Assembly: GCA_030280995.1 (NCBI GenBank)
Contig: JASXTE010000014.1
Location: 7,499,656 to 7,563,655 of the forward strand
DNA: 64,000 nt
From: Hemileia vastatrix
Lineage: Eukaryota; Basidiomycota; Pucciniomycetes; Pucciniales; Zaghouaniaceae
Reading direction: 5' to 3'
In this document: positions 44,880-55,405 of the stretch, one piece after another
Numbering within the stretch: the stretch's first letter is position 1
Layout of the letters: each line of letters opens with the position of its first letter
Translations under genes and position numbers: made by a program
Notes under the pieces: model-generated
Database searches by the model: none
Told to the model about the DNA's origin: nothing
The model's input: only the letters and a program-made list of their open reading frames with translations

Positions 44880-45200
44880 GTGTTGGGGTTTCTATTGGAG
44901 GCAAAAGGGAGTAATGCAAGGTGGATGTGAAAGGTGAGGCATCAATTAAAGTTGAAAGGGTGTGCTGGGGTGTCTAGTGGATATGAAGAGATGGAGAGCG
45001 AGGTAAGTTTGAGTAGTGGGGTCTCTATTGGAGGCAAAATGGAGTAAAGCAAGGTGGATTTAAAAGGTGAGGCATCAATTAAAGTTAAAAGGGTGTTCTG
45101 GGGTGTCTAGTGGATATGAAGAGATGGAGAGCTAGGTAAGTTTGAGAAGTGGTGTTTCTAGTGAAGGTGGAAGGGAAGGGAGAAAGGAAGATTTGAGGTG
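44880..45200 (-). repeat. Inverted 133-bp tandem array, right arm of J
   Basis: TCTATTGGAGGCAAAA recurs 133 bp apart (GGAGGC at 44897 and 45030), with GGGGTGTCTAGTGGATATGAA between. This is the reverse complement of the 43171-43702 unit, so the two arrays can fold on each other. A degenerate third unit reaches about 45200. Confidence 0.85.
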
Positions 45201-46615
45201 TAGTGGAATTGATGGGAACAGGAGGGAAGGATAGGATCAGAAACTTATGTTAATTTACAAAGTAAATATTTACAAAAAAGGAATAAACCATGAATGTAAA
45301 AAAGAAATGAGGGTGTGTAGATAGAAAAAAAGGTTAAGTGTTCGCCACCAAAATTAAGTAGCATAGAGTGAGGAAAGACTTTAGGATGGAATCAGGAATT
45401 ATAATTCATGTGACTTTCTTGAAAATCCATCATGGATGAGATGAGTTTGGGATCAGTAATTAGTAATGGCAATTGGGGTATAAGAGGCGGGATAATGTAT
45501 TATCGTGCATTCCTTATCCACTAGCCCCAGGGCTAGTGGATAAGAAAGTTCCGCAATTAATAATGTCGGATCCGGGAAAAAAAATTCCTGATCCCTAATT
45601 TCAGATCCCTGAACATTGATACCCCCTATTAAATATATTGTAATTTAAATATCAAAATATAAACTTATAATATAATTAAATAAATAAATAAAATTAAAGT
45701 ATTAAATTAAACTTTTATATCATATAAATTATGAATATTGAGCGCTTTTTTGATTCATTATTATGTCATTAAGGTATTAAATTAGGTAAAACATTTTATT
45801 TAATTAATAAATAATGTTGTATTCTAAAGTTTAGTAATAAAATTAAATTAATAAATTTTTTCAACCTAATTTAATTCTTACACTAATAAAATGGGTTATA
45901 TTAATTAATATCTTATGTTCCAGACTTAATTAAATGATAAACTAATTATTATATTAAAATATTTTTATTTTTATGTTTCACTTAAAATGGGCTTTTATCA
46001 AACATGTTATAAATTAAATTAGTTGATACTTAAAGTGTTTCAATCTTATTTAATTACTCAATTATTTTAAAGATTTGTTTGGGGTTAAATTGGTGTATTT
46101 TTTTGGCTCTTACTTATTTTTTAATTAATTGTTTTATATTTTTTCCTTACAGCTTTGGTACACTTAATTTTAAATATTAATTATTTCTTATTTTATTTTT
46201 TATAGAATAAAATTTTTTGTGGTGCTTCAGAGGGACCCTTGCCTATATAAGGGCCTTGGGGAACCGCCTGTAGCTTTATCACTTATTATACACTCAATTC
46301 AAATACAATTTTAAATATATTACGTTTATTTAATTTTTTATTAGAATTATAAGTCTATATTTAAAAGTAAATAAATTATCTAAGGTTGCTATAAGTCTAT
46401 TAATAATTATAATTGAGAACCGCACACTACTATATAACTTACAAGACTTAAATATTATAAATTGAACCTCACTGTTTTGTCACTGCTCAAATATTGTCGT
46501 AGAATTTCTTTGTTTTCTCTCTTACTTTCTTAAGCTATTAATTTTTATAAAAATCTATTTTATTATTTTTCTATTCCTTTCCTCCTTTTTCCTCCTTCTT
46601 CTAGAAGACCGTCCA

Positions 46616-47309
46616 ATAATTGGGAGCCTTTCAAAACAACAAGGACAACTATGATACTTGCGACAAACAACATAGCCCACAGACCACCCAACCAAAAAGT
46701 AAACTTTTGCTGCGACCGTGTTTTGAACTTGGGTTTGATCATTTAGGTTTATATTAAATTAAAACATATATTATTTGAAGTGATTTTAAGATCACTATAG
46801 TAAGTTAACCTTTGCACCTCTCACTCATATTATTGTATTTTTACTGCAATAACAGTGTTTGTGGCTTAATTGCTGATTCACTGAGTGTAAGTGTTCATTA
46901 TTTTTTAATTTTTTTTCCTAGTTGACCATAATAGAGTAAAAATCTTAGTCCTAGAAGACAATTAAATTTTAATAAATTATTAAATTAATTTTATTATTAT
47001 TTTTTGTTTATTGGTTGACCATAATAGTACTCAGTACTTAGTCCCAATATTGCCAATATATTAGTTTTGGTATTAATTATTTTGGTTGACTTATAAACCT
47101 TTGTTGGTTGGTCCCATTCTAATAATTGTTATTTCTTAATAAAAATAATTGTAATTACATTTATTTGTATTACTTTTTTTCATTAATAAATTGATTTTAG
47201 ATAAAAATTTAAAACTTCTTTTTTAAGAAAAATTGAATAATTTATATTTGATTTTTAAATTAACAATTTGAGTCATTAAAATAATTTTGATTCTTTCATA
47301 ACAGTTTAA
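46616..47309 (+). other. Primer-binding site and leader of element D
   Basis: ATTGGGAGCCTTTCAAAAC at about 46619 corresponds to the primer-binding sequence of other AT1 copies. The leader has the shared CACTATAGTAAGTTAACC and CACTGAGTGTAAGTG blocks. No gene. Confidence 0.55.
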
Positions 47310-47484
47310 ATGTCCAGTAGTTTGGCTAACAGCATGGATAACTTACATGTGGATGAGATTGAAGTGGATGTTGACACTGAATCTGTAGGCTCTTCTAAAT
47401 TAACTTACAAAAATTATTCAGCTGACAAAAAATCTTCAGGACTTGGAAATGGCAGGAGAAGTGGCAAACCCCCCTCACCAAACA
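47310..47484 (+). CDS. gag: Gag N-terminus frame a, exon-like part before C insertion (element D)
   Basis: ATG 47310 opens MSSSLANSMDNLHVDEIEVD. The frame runs to the C insertion at 47485 and resumes in phase at 56588 once C and one AAACA repeat are removed (639 nt from 47310 to ATG 57052, a multiple of three). Frame b opens within it at ATG 47449 (MAGEVANPP). It is the N-terminal, acidic start of the Gag-Pol polyprotein. Confidence 0.75.
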
Positions 47485-48661
47485 TGTCAGTATAGTCTAG
47501 TATATAAGTATGATATAATAGTGTTTATTTATGGTCCTACTACCTATTGATAAATGATTTAGTGATTAAACCTCAGGGGAAGACTAATAAAATAGTTATA
47601 CTCAAATAAAACTCACAATACTTGGATTTAAATGCGTGCTAGTGGTGGAAAATAGATGAATAAAATATAGTTATAGCTTATATAAAGATAATATCAATTT
47701 ATAATGGCTTTATAATATATTTCTAAATGTTAATAATTGTATAGTAGTGTTTGTTGAAGTTGTAGTAATTGAATGATGATCAATAACCGTCAGAATCCCT
47801 TCTTTCTTATACCCAAATCCACTGGAGTGCACAGACCTTTAATCCAGATGATGTCACTGCTATCCCCGGCAATTACAGCACTGTGAGGGCCCATCACCTC
47901 CCCATGGCGTCCACTTCAAGCAGTTTCAACACCCAGACCTCCAGTAAGGACCCTCCATCACTATTAATAATAACACGGATCCATACCATAAATAGAAAAA
48001 CCAGATAAAAACGGATACCATAAAGAAACAGGTAAAATAAACAATCAAAAAGAGATTTAATGAGACCAAAAGCATATAAAGGAAACAAATAAAATGTTCA
48101 AGCCCCCAATAACATCCCCAAGCATCCACATTAACCCAGAAATATCCTTCCAACCCATAAATCCGTGAATAACCATCCAAGGAAGTAATTTTATTTGTCC
48201 AAACTGGGTGTATGCACCTGATATAGGTGTCTATGCTTCTGTAGGCGTTGTGAGTCCACTGATTTCGTGCATATGACCTAAAATAAGCAGAAAAACAAAG
48301 GTTATAGGCTATTAAGGGGCTAAAACCCACTTATATACCTAAATATACATAATATACTGCATATTTCACTGAATATGAGATTTATGTATACATATAAGCT
48401 TATGTATGTCAATAATTACTTCATATCACTTAAGATAAGTATATTATGACTCCATTAACACCTTAATAAGTATTATTAGGCCATGGATAAGCTATTTAAA
48501 CTATTATAAATTATATAATAGAATAATAATTATATATATATATAATAAAATAATATATATTATTATTTTAACCTTATTTTTAAGATATAAGCTTAATATA
48601 GTTAAGGTTATCTTATTTTAAGCATAAGAAATACTCAGTCCTAAGGATATTTAGGCTGACA
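47485..48661 (-). repeat. 3' LTR of element C
   Basis: Plus-strand ends TGTCAGTATAGTCTAG and ATATTTAGGCTGACA. Contains a sense open frame (47926-48330, 134 codons, hydrophobic) that is broken in the other LTR copies. Confidence 0.94.
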
Positions 48662-48672
48662 CTCCCTCACCT
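48662..48672 (-). other. Polypurine tract of element C
   Basis: On the minus strand GGTGAGGGAG abuts the 3' LTR start TGTCAG. Confidence 0.6.
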
Positions 48673-48779
48673 AAAAAAAAACAATAAAAAAAATGTTAAG
48701 ACATTTTAATTAAAACTAAGGAGTGAAAAAAAATAATTTTTATAATACATATACTGAATAAACAGTATTATTTAGATTT

Positions 48780-50083
48780 AAATTTTTTCAAGAGATTTTT
48801 AAGATCAGATATTTCATTTCCTGGAATCCACTGGTCATATTCACTTGATTTATTTTTAAATCTTAATAGATACTCAACTCCCTTTCTTTTGTAAGGTGTC
48901 TCTTTTTAAGTATCTTTTCAATTTCTACCTTTTCAACTATTTCTTCAGGTTGCTGTTTATTCCTTCCTGATCTTCTTGGAAATAGAGCAGTATCATTAGA
49001 ATGGTATGGTTTTATAAGAGAAATAGGAAATACTGGATGTTTTCTATCATATGGTGCATATAGAATAACCTCAACAGCATTACTACCAACCATCTTTTTA
49101 ACTACAAATGGTCCAATGAATGGATCCTTCAATTTAACATTACCATTTAAATTAAAATGTAGTGTTGAAATAAGGACTTCATCACCCTCTTTAAACATTT
49201 GTTCTTTATGGGCTTTATCCCATCTTTTCTTTTCATACTCAAACGCCTTATTTATACATTCTTGAGCATGTTTTCTGCATAATTCCTGCATCTGAAGAAA
49301 AGATTTAGTACCTGGATAGATATCCAATCTAGGTAACTTATTAAGAGTTTTAGCAGGGGTATTAGGTACATAACCCAACCATAACTCAAATGGCTTTTTG
49401 CCAGTGACAGAATGTACTGTACTATTGTATGCAAATTCTAAACCTGGGATAAGGGTTACCCAATCATGTGTGAATTTTTCATTGTCTTTAAAATTAAGAC
49501 CAAAAGCACAGTATCTTCTTATCATATCTTCTAAGGTTTGTATCATTCTTTCTGCTAGCCCATCAGTTTGTGGATGGTGTGCTGTAGAAAGTTTTAATTG
49601 ACACCCTGAAACATCCATAAGTGACGTCCAGAACTCAGAAGTAAATTTAGGATCTCTGTCAGAAACTATTGCTTTGGGGAAACCTGCTGTATTTAACATT
49701 TGTGTCCACCATAAAAAAGCTAAGTCCTTTGCAGAAACCTCTTTGTGGGTAGGAATAAATTTACACATCTTTGTAAATCTATCTACAATTACCCAGCAGG
49801 ATTTATAACTCTTATGCCCTGCTATTGGCCAACCTGTTACAAAGTCCATGTTAATGATTTCCCATGGAGCTTTTGGTTGCTCAATTTGTTGTAATAAACC
49901 AGCTCTTTTGCCTGTTAATCTTTTAGATTTTTGACAAGAATCACATTTTTCAACATATTTCTGAACATCCTCAGACATGTTAATCCACCAAGCTGTGTTT
50001 TTTACTCTGGTTAATGTTTTATGGTAGTCAAAATGACCTGCTAATATATCATCATAACATATACTTAACATTAACTCCTTCAT
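48780..50083 (-). pseudogene. int: Integrase with C-terminal domain (element C)
   Basis: The open run 50083-48863 has 406 codons. Residues 8-17 CYDDILAGHF and later CDSCQKSK form the HHCC zinc site. NMDFVTGWP, SDRDPKFTSEFW and TDGLAERMIQ carry the D, D and E of the catalytic triad. GPFVVKKMVGSNAVEVILY and HPVFPISLIKPY mark the C-terminal domain. A one-base indel near 48890 shifts the frame before the chromodomain-like tail (YLLRFKNKSSEYDQWIP), which is visible down to about 48780. A TAA at 50084-50086 (Ser in G) separates it from the linker. Confidence 0.9.
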
Positions 50084-50184
50084 TTAAGGGGGAATTACAA
50101 TTACATTACTTAATTTTTTTCTGTAATATATAAAACCATCCTCAATGGAAAATTTTCCTTTTTCTAATGCCTCTTTATAATTAT

Positions 50185-50444
50185 CACCGCGCAATACAGG
50201 GGGCGGACTTGTTAGCAAGTCCGCAAACTTGGACTCAAATTCACCACAGATTGAACACACATTGAGCTATTGACAAAGGAACCATACAATCAGGGATGAA
50301 CACCACTCAGCATAACAGTTTTTGTGGGTCTTCAAGTAGAGTTCAGTATGAGTTCAGTATGAGTTCAGTCTGAGTTCCATCTGAGTTCAGTCTGAGTTCA
50401 GGTTGGGGACTTGCTAGCAAGTCCACCCCCTATATTGCGTAGTG
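50185..50444. mobile_element. 260-bp CACTA-like miniature element
   Basis: The right end read inward is CACTACGCAATATAGGGGG, the left end CACCGCGCAATACAGGGGG. Both carry the GGACTT(G)(C/T)TAGCAAGTCC palindrome (50204-50221 and 50407-50424). Target TAT is duplicated (50182-50184, 50445-50447), and its removal restores the coding text of the linker seen in G. Internal GAGTTCAGTCT/TAT repeats (50338-50400) match the subterminal repeats of copies A and B. Confidence 0.92.
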
Positions 50445-51281
50445 TATTTGGTAATGTTTTTATTAAAGCATTCATGGAAGCATTAGATGGATCATTTAAT
50501 ATTGTAGTGAGTTTACTCAAGTAAGGATCTGAATTATAATTATCAAGAATTGATTGCATAAATTCATCCTCAAGATCTACAATATAAATGCCATAAATGT
50601 TAATAATCTCTGACTCAGGAACATAAGCAGGATTATCATCATTATTAGGCAGAGGTACTCTAGATAACAAATCTACATTAGAGTGCAAGGTTCCTGCTCT
50701 ATGTGTAATAGTCATCCAGCCTCTGTATTCTTGTACAGCTAATTGCCATCTAAACATGTGTCTATTAGGAGTTTTCATGTTTAAGAGTGACTTAACTGCA
50801 CTACAGTCAGTTATTAACTCAAATTTTTGGTCTTCAAGGTAATAATGTAGCTTCTCAAGATCCCATACTATTGCCAAACATTCAAGTTGAGTAGCACCAT
50901 ATTTTAATTCACTACTTCTCAGAGTATGTGAAGTATAGCAGATTACTACTTCTGACATTTTTCCTTCAATAAGTTGTTTTTGATGAAAGCAGCACCCAGT
51001 TCAATAAAACTTGCATCTGTATATAATACAAAAGGTAATTGGAAATCTGGTAATCCCAAGATAGGAGCTGTCATTAAACATTCTTTCAACTTATCAAAAG
51101 CTTGTTGTCTTTCATTATTCCAAATGAAAGCTTCTGATTTCTTTATCAGTGTGGTCAGTGGTGCAGCAATTGATTGGTAGTTTTTTATATATTGTCTATA
51201 ATAACCAGACATTCTAAGAAAAGATTGTACATCCTTTACATTTTGAGGAATGGCAATATTCGTTATTTCAGCCACTTTGTT
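50445..51281 (-). pseudogene. pol: RT connection and RNase H (element C)
   Basis: In two open runs, 51275-50946 and 50958-50445. YYRQYIKNYQSIAAPLTTL, then YTDASFIELGAAF (Gly to Glu next to the first acidic block), a frameshift near 50950, then LECLAIVWDLEKLHYYL, ITDCSAVKSLLN and HRAGTLHSNVDLLSRVPL. The RNase H acidic residues are all in place. TAA at 51280 follows ICVD where related copies continue. Confidence 0.88.
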
Positions 51282-51282
51282 T

Positions 51283-52704
51283 TTAATCTACACATATTTG
51301 TAAGCCAGATACAATATGACCAAGCACTTTTAAAGATTCAAACCCAAATTTACATTTTTTCAATGCAAGGGTCATTTTTATTTCATCCATTTTTTGAAAT
51401 ACTTTCCTTAAATGGATTAAGTGTTCATCATAAATTTTTGAGAACAATATGATGTCATCAATGTATACCATTAACCATCCCTCAATCATTTCATTATGGA
51501 ATTTTATATCCATTAACTTCTGAAATACTGATGGAGCATTTTTTGGTCCAAATGGCATTCTGACATACTTATAAATTCCCATGTGTGTTGTTATCAACAA
51601 AAAGTTCTGTGAATTCTTTTCAACAGGAATTTGATGGTACCCTTTATTTCCATCTAGGCAACTTATATATTTAGCACCTTTAAGGGTAGCATTTATAGAG
51701 GCAATCCTTGGCAAGGGATAAATATCATCTACTTTAAATGTATTTAATGCTCTATAATCACCGCACAGTCTTGCTTTATCTTGTTCATAAGAAATTAGCA
51801 CTGGTGATATTACAAAATATTTTGGTGTAGTTTCAAGCTTCTCAAGAATGTTCATTTTTAATAACATCTTAATATTATCCTCTATGTCTTTCCTCTTCAT
51901 TGGTGAAGCAGGGTATGGTTTCTTTTTAAGACTAGCAGGAATATTATCCATATCACAGGTTAAACTAATCTTCATTTCATGATCTTTTACAAGGCCAAAT
52001 TCATTTGTACCATGTGCAAAAGCCATTGGAAATGCTTTAATTAATTCCAAAATATTATTTTTCTCAGCTTTACTTATCTGAGTGCCAAATGATGCTTTTG
52101 AAATTTCTGTTTCCAGAAGTTCCATCTCATTGGATTCTCTTCCTTTACACAGGGAATTTGTGACTGACTCAATGTGTAAGACTGTGTTAAAAGAATATAT
52201 TTTAAATTTCCTTTTACCATTCATGCCAATTGTAAAATTGTTTTTGGCAGGGTCTAATTTCACACCAAATTTAGTCAGAATATCATTTCCAATGATAAAA
52301 CAGTTACTACAGTTAGTATTATCCATTACTACAAAGTCACAAGTTACCCTTACATAACCTAGTTGGTGTTTAACGAAAACAGCAGCTTTGTATTTACCAA
52401 TGGGGTGTAGCACTGATCCAAAACCTCTCCAATTTTTACTTTGAAGTGGCTCAAGCTTAGACTTATATTCACTATCAATTTTGTGTAATGTATTAGTGGA
52501 AACAACAGAACCAGCAGCTCCTGTGTCCAGTACTATATTAACATTTTCACCAGAAATGATAGCTGGAACCATGATAGGTGTCATTCTAAAGTTATCAGCT
52601 TGTATATCCTTAATGATTTCAGCATCCTCAAAATTCATTAAAGATTCATTTGAGTCCATATTTAATATTGGATTTTCAAAGATGGACAAATCATCTTCCA
52701 ACAT
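51283..52704 (-). CDS. pol: Protease and reverse transcriptase, 473 codons open (element C)
   Basis: An uninterrupted run. Protease motif IVLDTGAAGSVVS (DTG near residue 57) and IGNDILTKFGVKLDP. RT blocks: CGDYRALNTFKVDDIYPLPR, CLDGNKGYHQIPVEKNSQNF, YVRMPFGPKNAPSVFQ and the catalytic WLMVYIDDIILFSK, with both Asp present. The run stops after GLQICVD at a TAA. Upstream it is separated from Gag by one TAA (52705-52710 region) where Glu is expected. It would be the active polymerase of AT2 if the neighbours were intact. Confidence 0.9.
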   Translation of the reverse strand: MLEDDLSIFENPILNMDSNESLMNFEDAEIIKDIQADNFRMTPIMVPAIISGENVNIVLDTGAAGSVVSTNTLHKIDSEYKSKLEPLQSKNWRGFGSVLHPIGKYKAAVFVKHQLGYVRVTCDFVVMDNTNCSNCFIIGNDILTKFGVKLDPAKNNFTIGMNGKRKFKIYSFNTVLHIESVTNSLCKGRESNEMELLETEISKASFGTQISKAEKNNILELIKAFPMAFAHGTNEFGLVKDHEMKISLTCDMDNIPASLKKKPYPASPMKRKDIEDNIKMLLKMNILEKLETTPKYFVISPVLISYEQDKARLCGDYRALNTFKVDDIYPLPRIASINATLKGAKYISCLDGNKGYHQIPVEKNSQNFLLITTHMGIYKYVRMPFGPKNAPSVFQKLMDIKFHNEMIEGWLMVYIDDIILFSKIYDEHLIHLRKVFQKMDEIKMTLALKKCKFGFESLKVLGHIVSGLQICVD

Positions 52705-52710
52705 ACAGAC

Positions 52711-53932
52711 TTAATTTTCATCACTATATGAGATATTGCTGTCATAATCACTTGATTCTTTACTTTTTTCAGTTTCAGTTTCAGATTCACATTGATTTTC
52801 AACAATATTTATGTTTTTCTCACATTTGTGACCTTTGACCCAAGGTTTGTTACACTTATAACAAGTATTTGTTTCATACTTTTTAGGTACTACAGGTGCA
52901 GAAGGTTTTTTCTGCTTCTCCTGAAGTGTTTTTGAATTCTTAGTTTTTACAGGTTCAACATTTTGTTTATAAGTGGAATACCTTGATTCATACTTATGGT
53001 TTAATAATATTTCATTGCAAATATTAATAAAGTCAGAATATTCAGTAACATTTAATCTTCTAGCTACAACAATGTCTCTGACAGATATAGGTAATTTATA
53101 TATTATCTTATCTTTCCATAAGTTAAAATCCATATGAGGCTCAATGGCTTTTAATATTTTGTTTAAATTCATTAAAAATACCATAGGTTTGTCACCATTC
53201 AACGGATTATACCTAGTCTTCTCATAAAGTCTCTGCTGATTAAGCCTGAATTTAGAACCTCCAAATTGTTTTTCAATAACTTTATTTCCCTTCAGCCCAA
53301 GAGTAGTCTCTACCCTCACTTAAGACAGCTTCAAACCATAATAAAGCAACATCCTTAAATAAAGAAATTAATTTTGATGTTATTTCTTCATCTGGTAACT
53401 TATATGAGAATTTCAAGTTGTCAATTCTTTGAATAAAATGTTGCCAATCAGAGCTGGATTCCCCATCATAAGTTGGGTACTGATCTATCTTAGGCCAGTT
53501 TTTCTGATTGGATTTTATCTCACTAATCTTAGGTAAATTCAACAACTCATTCACTTTTGATAAATGGTCTTGTATTTCCTCCTGCACGGATTTGTGACTT
53601 ACATTTTCAGATTCGACACTACCACCAGATGGTTTTAATTGTGGTGGTATAGGGAAGGAACGAGATTCACTTTTGCCAATGAAAGGATTATTATTATATT
53701 GATTATACTTATGATTATCCTGGTTCATTAGTAGATTGTCAGTTTCAATCTCAATTTTAGTTAATCTTTGTAGCAACTCAGAGACACTTTGATTTGTCTG
53801 GGCAAAAGATAACTTTGTTCTTGATTCAGTTTTTAATAAATGTGTTTCATATAATTTTTCTAACTCACAGAATTTGTTTGAAAGATCATTATATTTATTA
53901 CTCAATGAATAATATTTAAGAGTTAGAGACAA
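52711..53932 (-). pseudogene. gag: Gag: coiled coil, capsid region, zinc knuckle (element C)
   Basis: Open runs 53932-53282 and 53319-52711 overlap because of a one-base frameshift near 53285. Order: coiled coil (NKFCELEKLYETHLLKTESR, VSELLQRLTKIEIETDNLL), Ser/Pro linker, capsid-like helices (WPKIDQYPTYDGESSSDWQH; KLISLFKDVALLWFEAV; GGSKFRLNQQRLYEKTR), then zinc knuckle CYKCNKPWVKGHKC and an acidic Ser-rich tail. The layout is the same as in AT1 copy 1, with the same noncanonical knuckle CX2CX3WX3HXC. Confidence 0.82.
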
Positions 53933-53943
53933 ATGTTCTTTCT

Positions 53944-54356
53944 CTAATTCTTGTTACGTGTTGCTAATTGAGAAATGTTTAATGTCAAGGATGAAATTGT
54001 ATCACTATTGAGCTTAACTGTCTTTTCCTCACAATCAGTCATTCTATTCCACAATGCTGAAACAATTCTATGGACAGTTGGATTATTGTTAAAATATTCC
54101 ATGTCTTCCTTTTCAATTCTCTCACTCTCCTGTGAACTTCTCATCTCACTAGTAGGTGGTTGCAGCTGAGGTTAACTGTATTATCATTATAAATAGTACT
54201 GTTATTGTGGACAAAAGACAAGTCAGGTGTATCTACTCTAAAACCTAAATTTCTTAAATCCTCCTCTATTTTTTGCACAGATTTAGCATCAATAGAATTA
54301 CCTATATTGTAATTATCAGTATTATGTTCAATCTGAGAGGGTAATCTACTTACCAT
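53944..54356 (-). pseudogene. gag: Gag segment after internal ATG (element C)
   Basis: ATG 54356 (MVSRLPSQIEHNTDNYN) lies in CCCATGG and overlaps the ends of frames a and b. The segment carries KSVQKIEEDLRNLGFRVDTP and a helical part (ALWNRMTDCEEKTVKLNSDT) and is broken near 54142 and 53944 by a shift and a TAG. In G the same text is joined in frame to frame a. Confidence 0.7.
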
Positions 54357-54870
54357 GGGATGGTTTCCAGTCCTGATTTTTGGCGCTTTTTTCTTTGTAT
54401 GGGTGAGCTGAGGAAGTCAGATGAGGTGGTGGATCCCTGTTGCAACTGTGGCTTGTCCACTGTTGATGAAACCAGTCCCATTTCAATTTGTCTAACAGGA
54501 TTTTTTCCTGGGAGTGAGTTGACCCACCTTGGATAGGGGGTTGCTGATTTGACTGACTGGGCTGGCCTCCCTTTAACTCTTCCAACGCCTGATTCATCTG
54601 CTGAAACCCTACCTTGCAATTGTTTTGCAACTGCTCTACCTCTTTGAACATGAGTGATTTTGATTCCTCCAATTTCAGAACCTGTTTGGCCAGGTGGGAA
54701 AGTTGATCCTGAAGAGGAGGAGACGTCTTTTTTATAGTTATCTTTTTTAAGAGGGCGTCCTTTTCCTCTATACTCATGCTTTCTGCCTGGGGGTATTGTT
54801 GACCCTCCATGGTGATGTCCTGGAAAGTTTTTGTTAGCTTTAGACCTGGTATTATAAGCAGGCTTTTCAT
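54346..54870 (-). CDS. Overlapping frame-b ORF, coiled-coil protein (element C)
   Basis: A 174-codon open frame; the likely start is ATG 54810 (MEGQQYPQAESMSIEEKD), giving about 154 residues. The helical heptad region LSHLAKQVLKLEESKSLMFK continues through EVEQLQNNCKVGFQQMNQAL. Then come a Gln/Pro/Ser linker, KLKWDWFHQQW, and a Pro/His-rich basic tail. The frame lies +1 to frame a. It is nearly identical to 19680-20135 of G and shares layout with frame b of AT1. No known family recognised. The ending differs from other copies (KPSHGK rather than PW) because of a local indel. Confidence 0.6.
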   Translation of the reverse strand: MKSLLIIPGLKLTKTFQDITMEGQQYPQAESMSIEEKDALLKKITIKKTSPPLQDQLSHLAKQVLKLEESKSLMFKEVEQLQNNCKVGFQQMNQALEELKGGQPSQSNQQPPIQGGSTHSQEKILLDKLKWDWFHQQWTSHSCNRDPPPHLTSSAHPYKEKSAKNQDWKPSHGK

Positions 54871-54895
54871 TTACACTGTCCTGGGGAGCACTCAT
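54350..54895 (-). CDS. gag: Gag N-terminus, frame a (element C)
   Basis: ATG 54895 opens MSAPQDSVNEKPAYNTRSKA, the intact version of the start seen mutated in G (19592). 181 codons are open to IPW-stop at 54350. The protein is Ser, Gly, Lys and Arg-rich (RGKGRPLKKDNYKKDVSSSS). In G and D frame a continues into main Gag; here a one-base indel near its end diverts it to the stop. It overlaps frame b over almost its whole length. Confidence 0.65.
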   Translation of the reverse strand: MSAPQDSVNEKPAYNTRSKANKNFPGHHHGGSTIPPGRKHEYRGKGRPLKKDNYKKDVSSSSGSTFPPGQTGSEIGGIKITHVQRGRAVAKQLQGRVSADESGVGRVKGRPAQSVKSATPYPRWVNSLPGKNPVRQIEMGLVSSTVDKPQLQQGSTTSSDFLSSPIQRKKRQKSGLETIPW

Positions 54896-55405
54896 ATTGT
54901 TAAGAATGACAATATTTTACGTCTACAAAAGGAAAAAACACTATGGAATTAGTATACAAAAGATATTAGCAATTATATCACTAATAAAAAAGCAATGGAG
55001 CTTACCCTGAATTTATTTCTTTATTTATTTAAATAAATTATAAGACAAATTCGAAAAAATATGTTAAAAATATAATAATAAGTTTAACTAGACCTCTATA
55101 AGGGTGAATAAGTAGCTTACCAAGCTTTAACCAAATACCAATATAATTGGGTGTTATATTGGTGTCCAAATACCAAGTGAAATTGGGTTTATATTGGGTA
55201 CAGTTACTACTTTAAATACCTAATTTTTATGATAAAAAATTAGTACAATTATTTTAAGGGTTCTTTTCCGCAATCACTGAGTTATGATGACCCACTAATA
55301 TGAGTCAGACCCAAATATTTGGTTATTTTGAGCTGTACTAAGTTATAAATCACGTCCCAAGGCTTATACTAAATAATAAGTAAAATATAAGGAAAGACCC
55401 CCAAT
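54896..55405 (-). other. Leader and primer-binding site of element C
   Basis: Minus-strand AATTGGGGGTCTTTCC follows the 5' LTR directly. The leader aligns with 19101-19591 of G. No gene. Confidence 0.55.

Larger units (their letters stand above)
42526..45626. mobile_element. Element J: 3.1-kb inverted-repeat transposon without transposase
   Basis: The ends GGGAGTATCAATGTTCAGGG and (reverse complement of right end) GGGGGTATCAATGTTCAGGG form a TIR of about 24 bp. TATTA flanks both sides (42521-42525, 45627-45631), while the related LTR at 63700-63760 shows the empty site. Inside lie a 133-bp tandem array, a 0.29-kb direct duplication, an inverted 133-bp array and a perfect hairpin. No protein-coding frame is supported. 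The superfamily is uncertain. Confidence 0.82.
42246..46615 (+). repeat. 5' LTR of element D, split by element J
   Basis: TGTCAGCCAGGCTATACC at 42246 to AGAAGACCGTCCA at 46615. Removing 42526-45631 leaves about 1.26 kb, the size of the copy 1 LTR. The TATATAAGGGCC promoter core lies near 46232 and TATACACTCAA near 46288. Confidence 0.88.
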
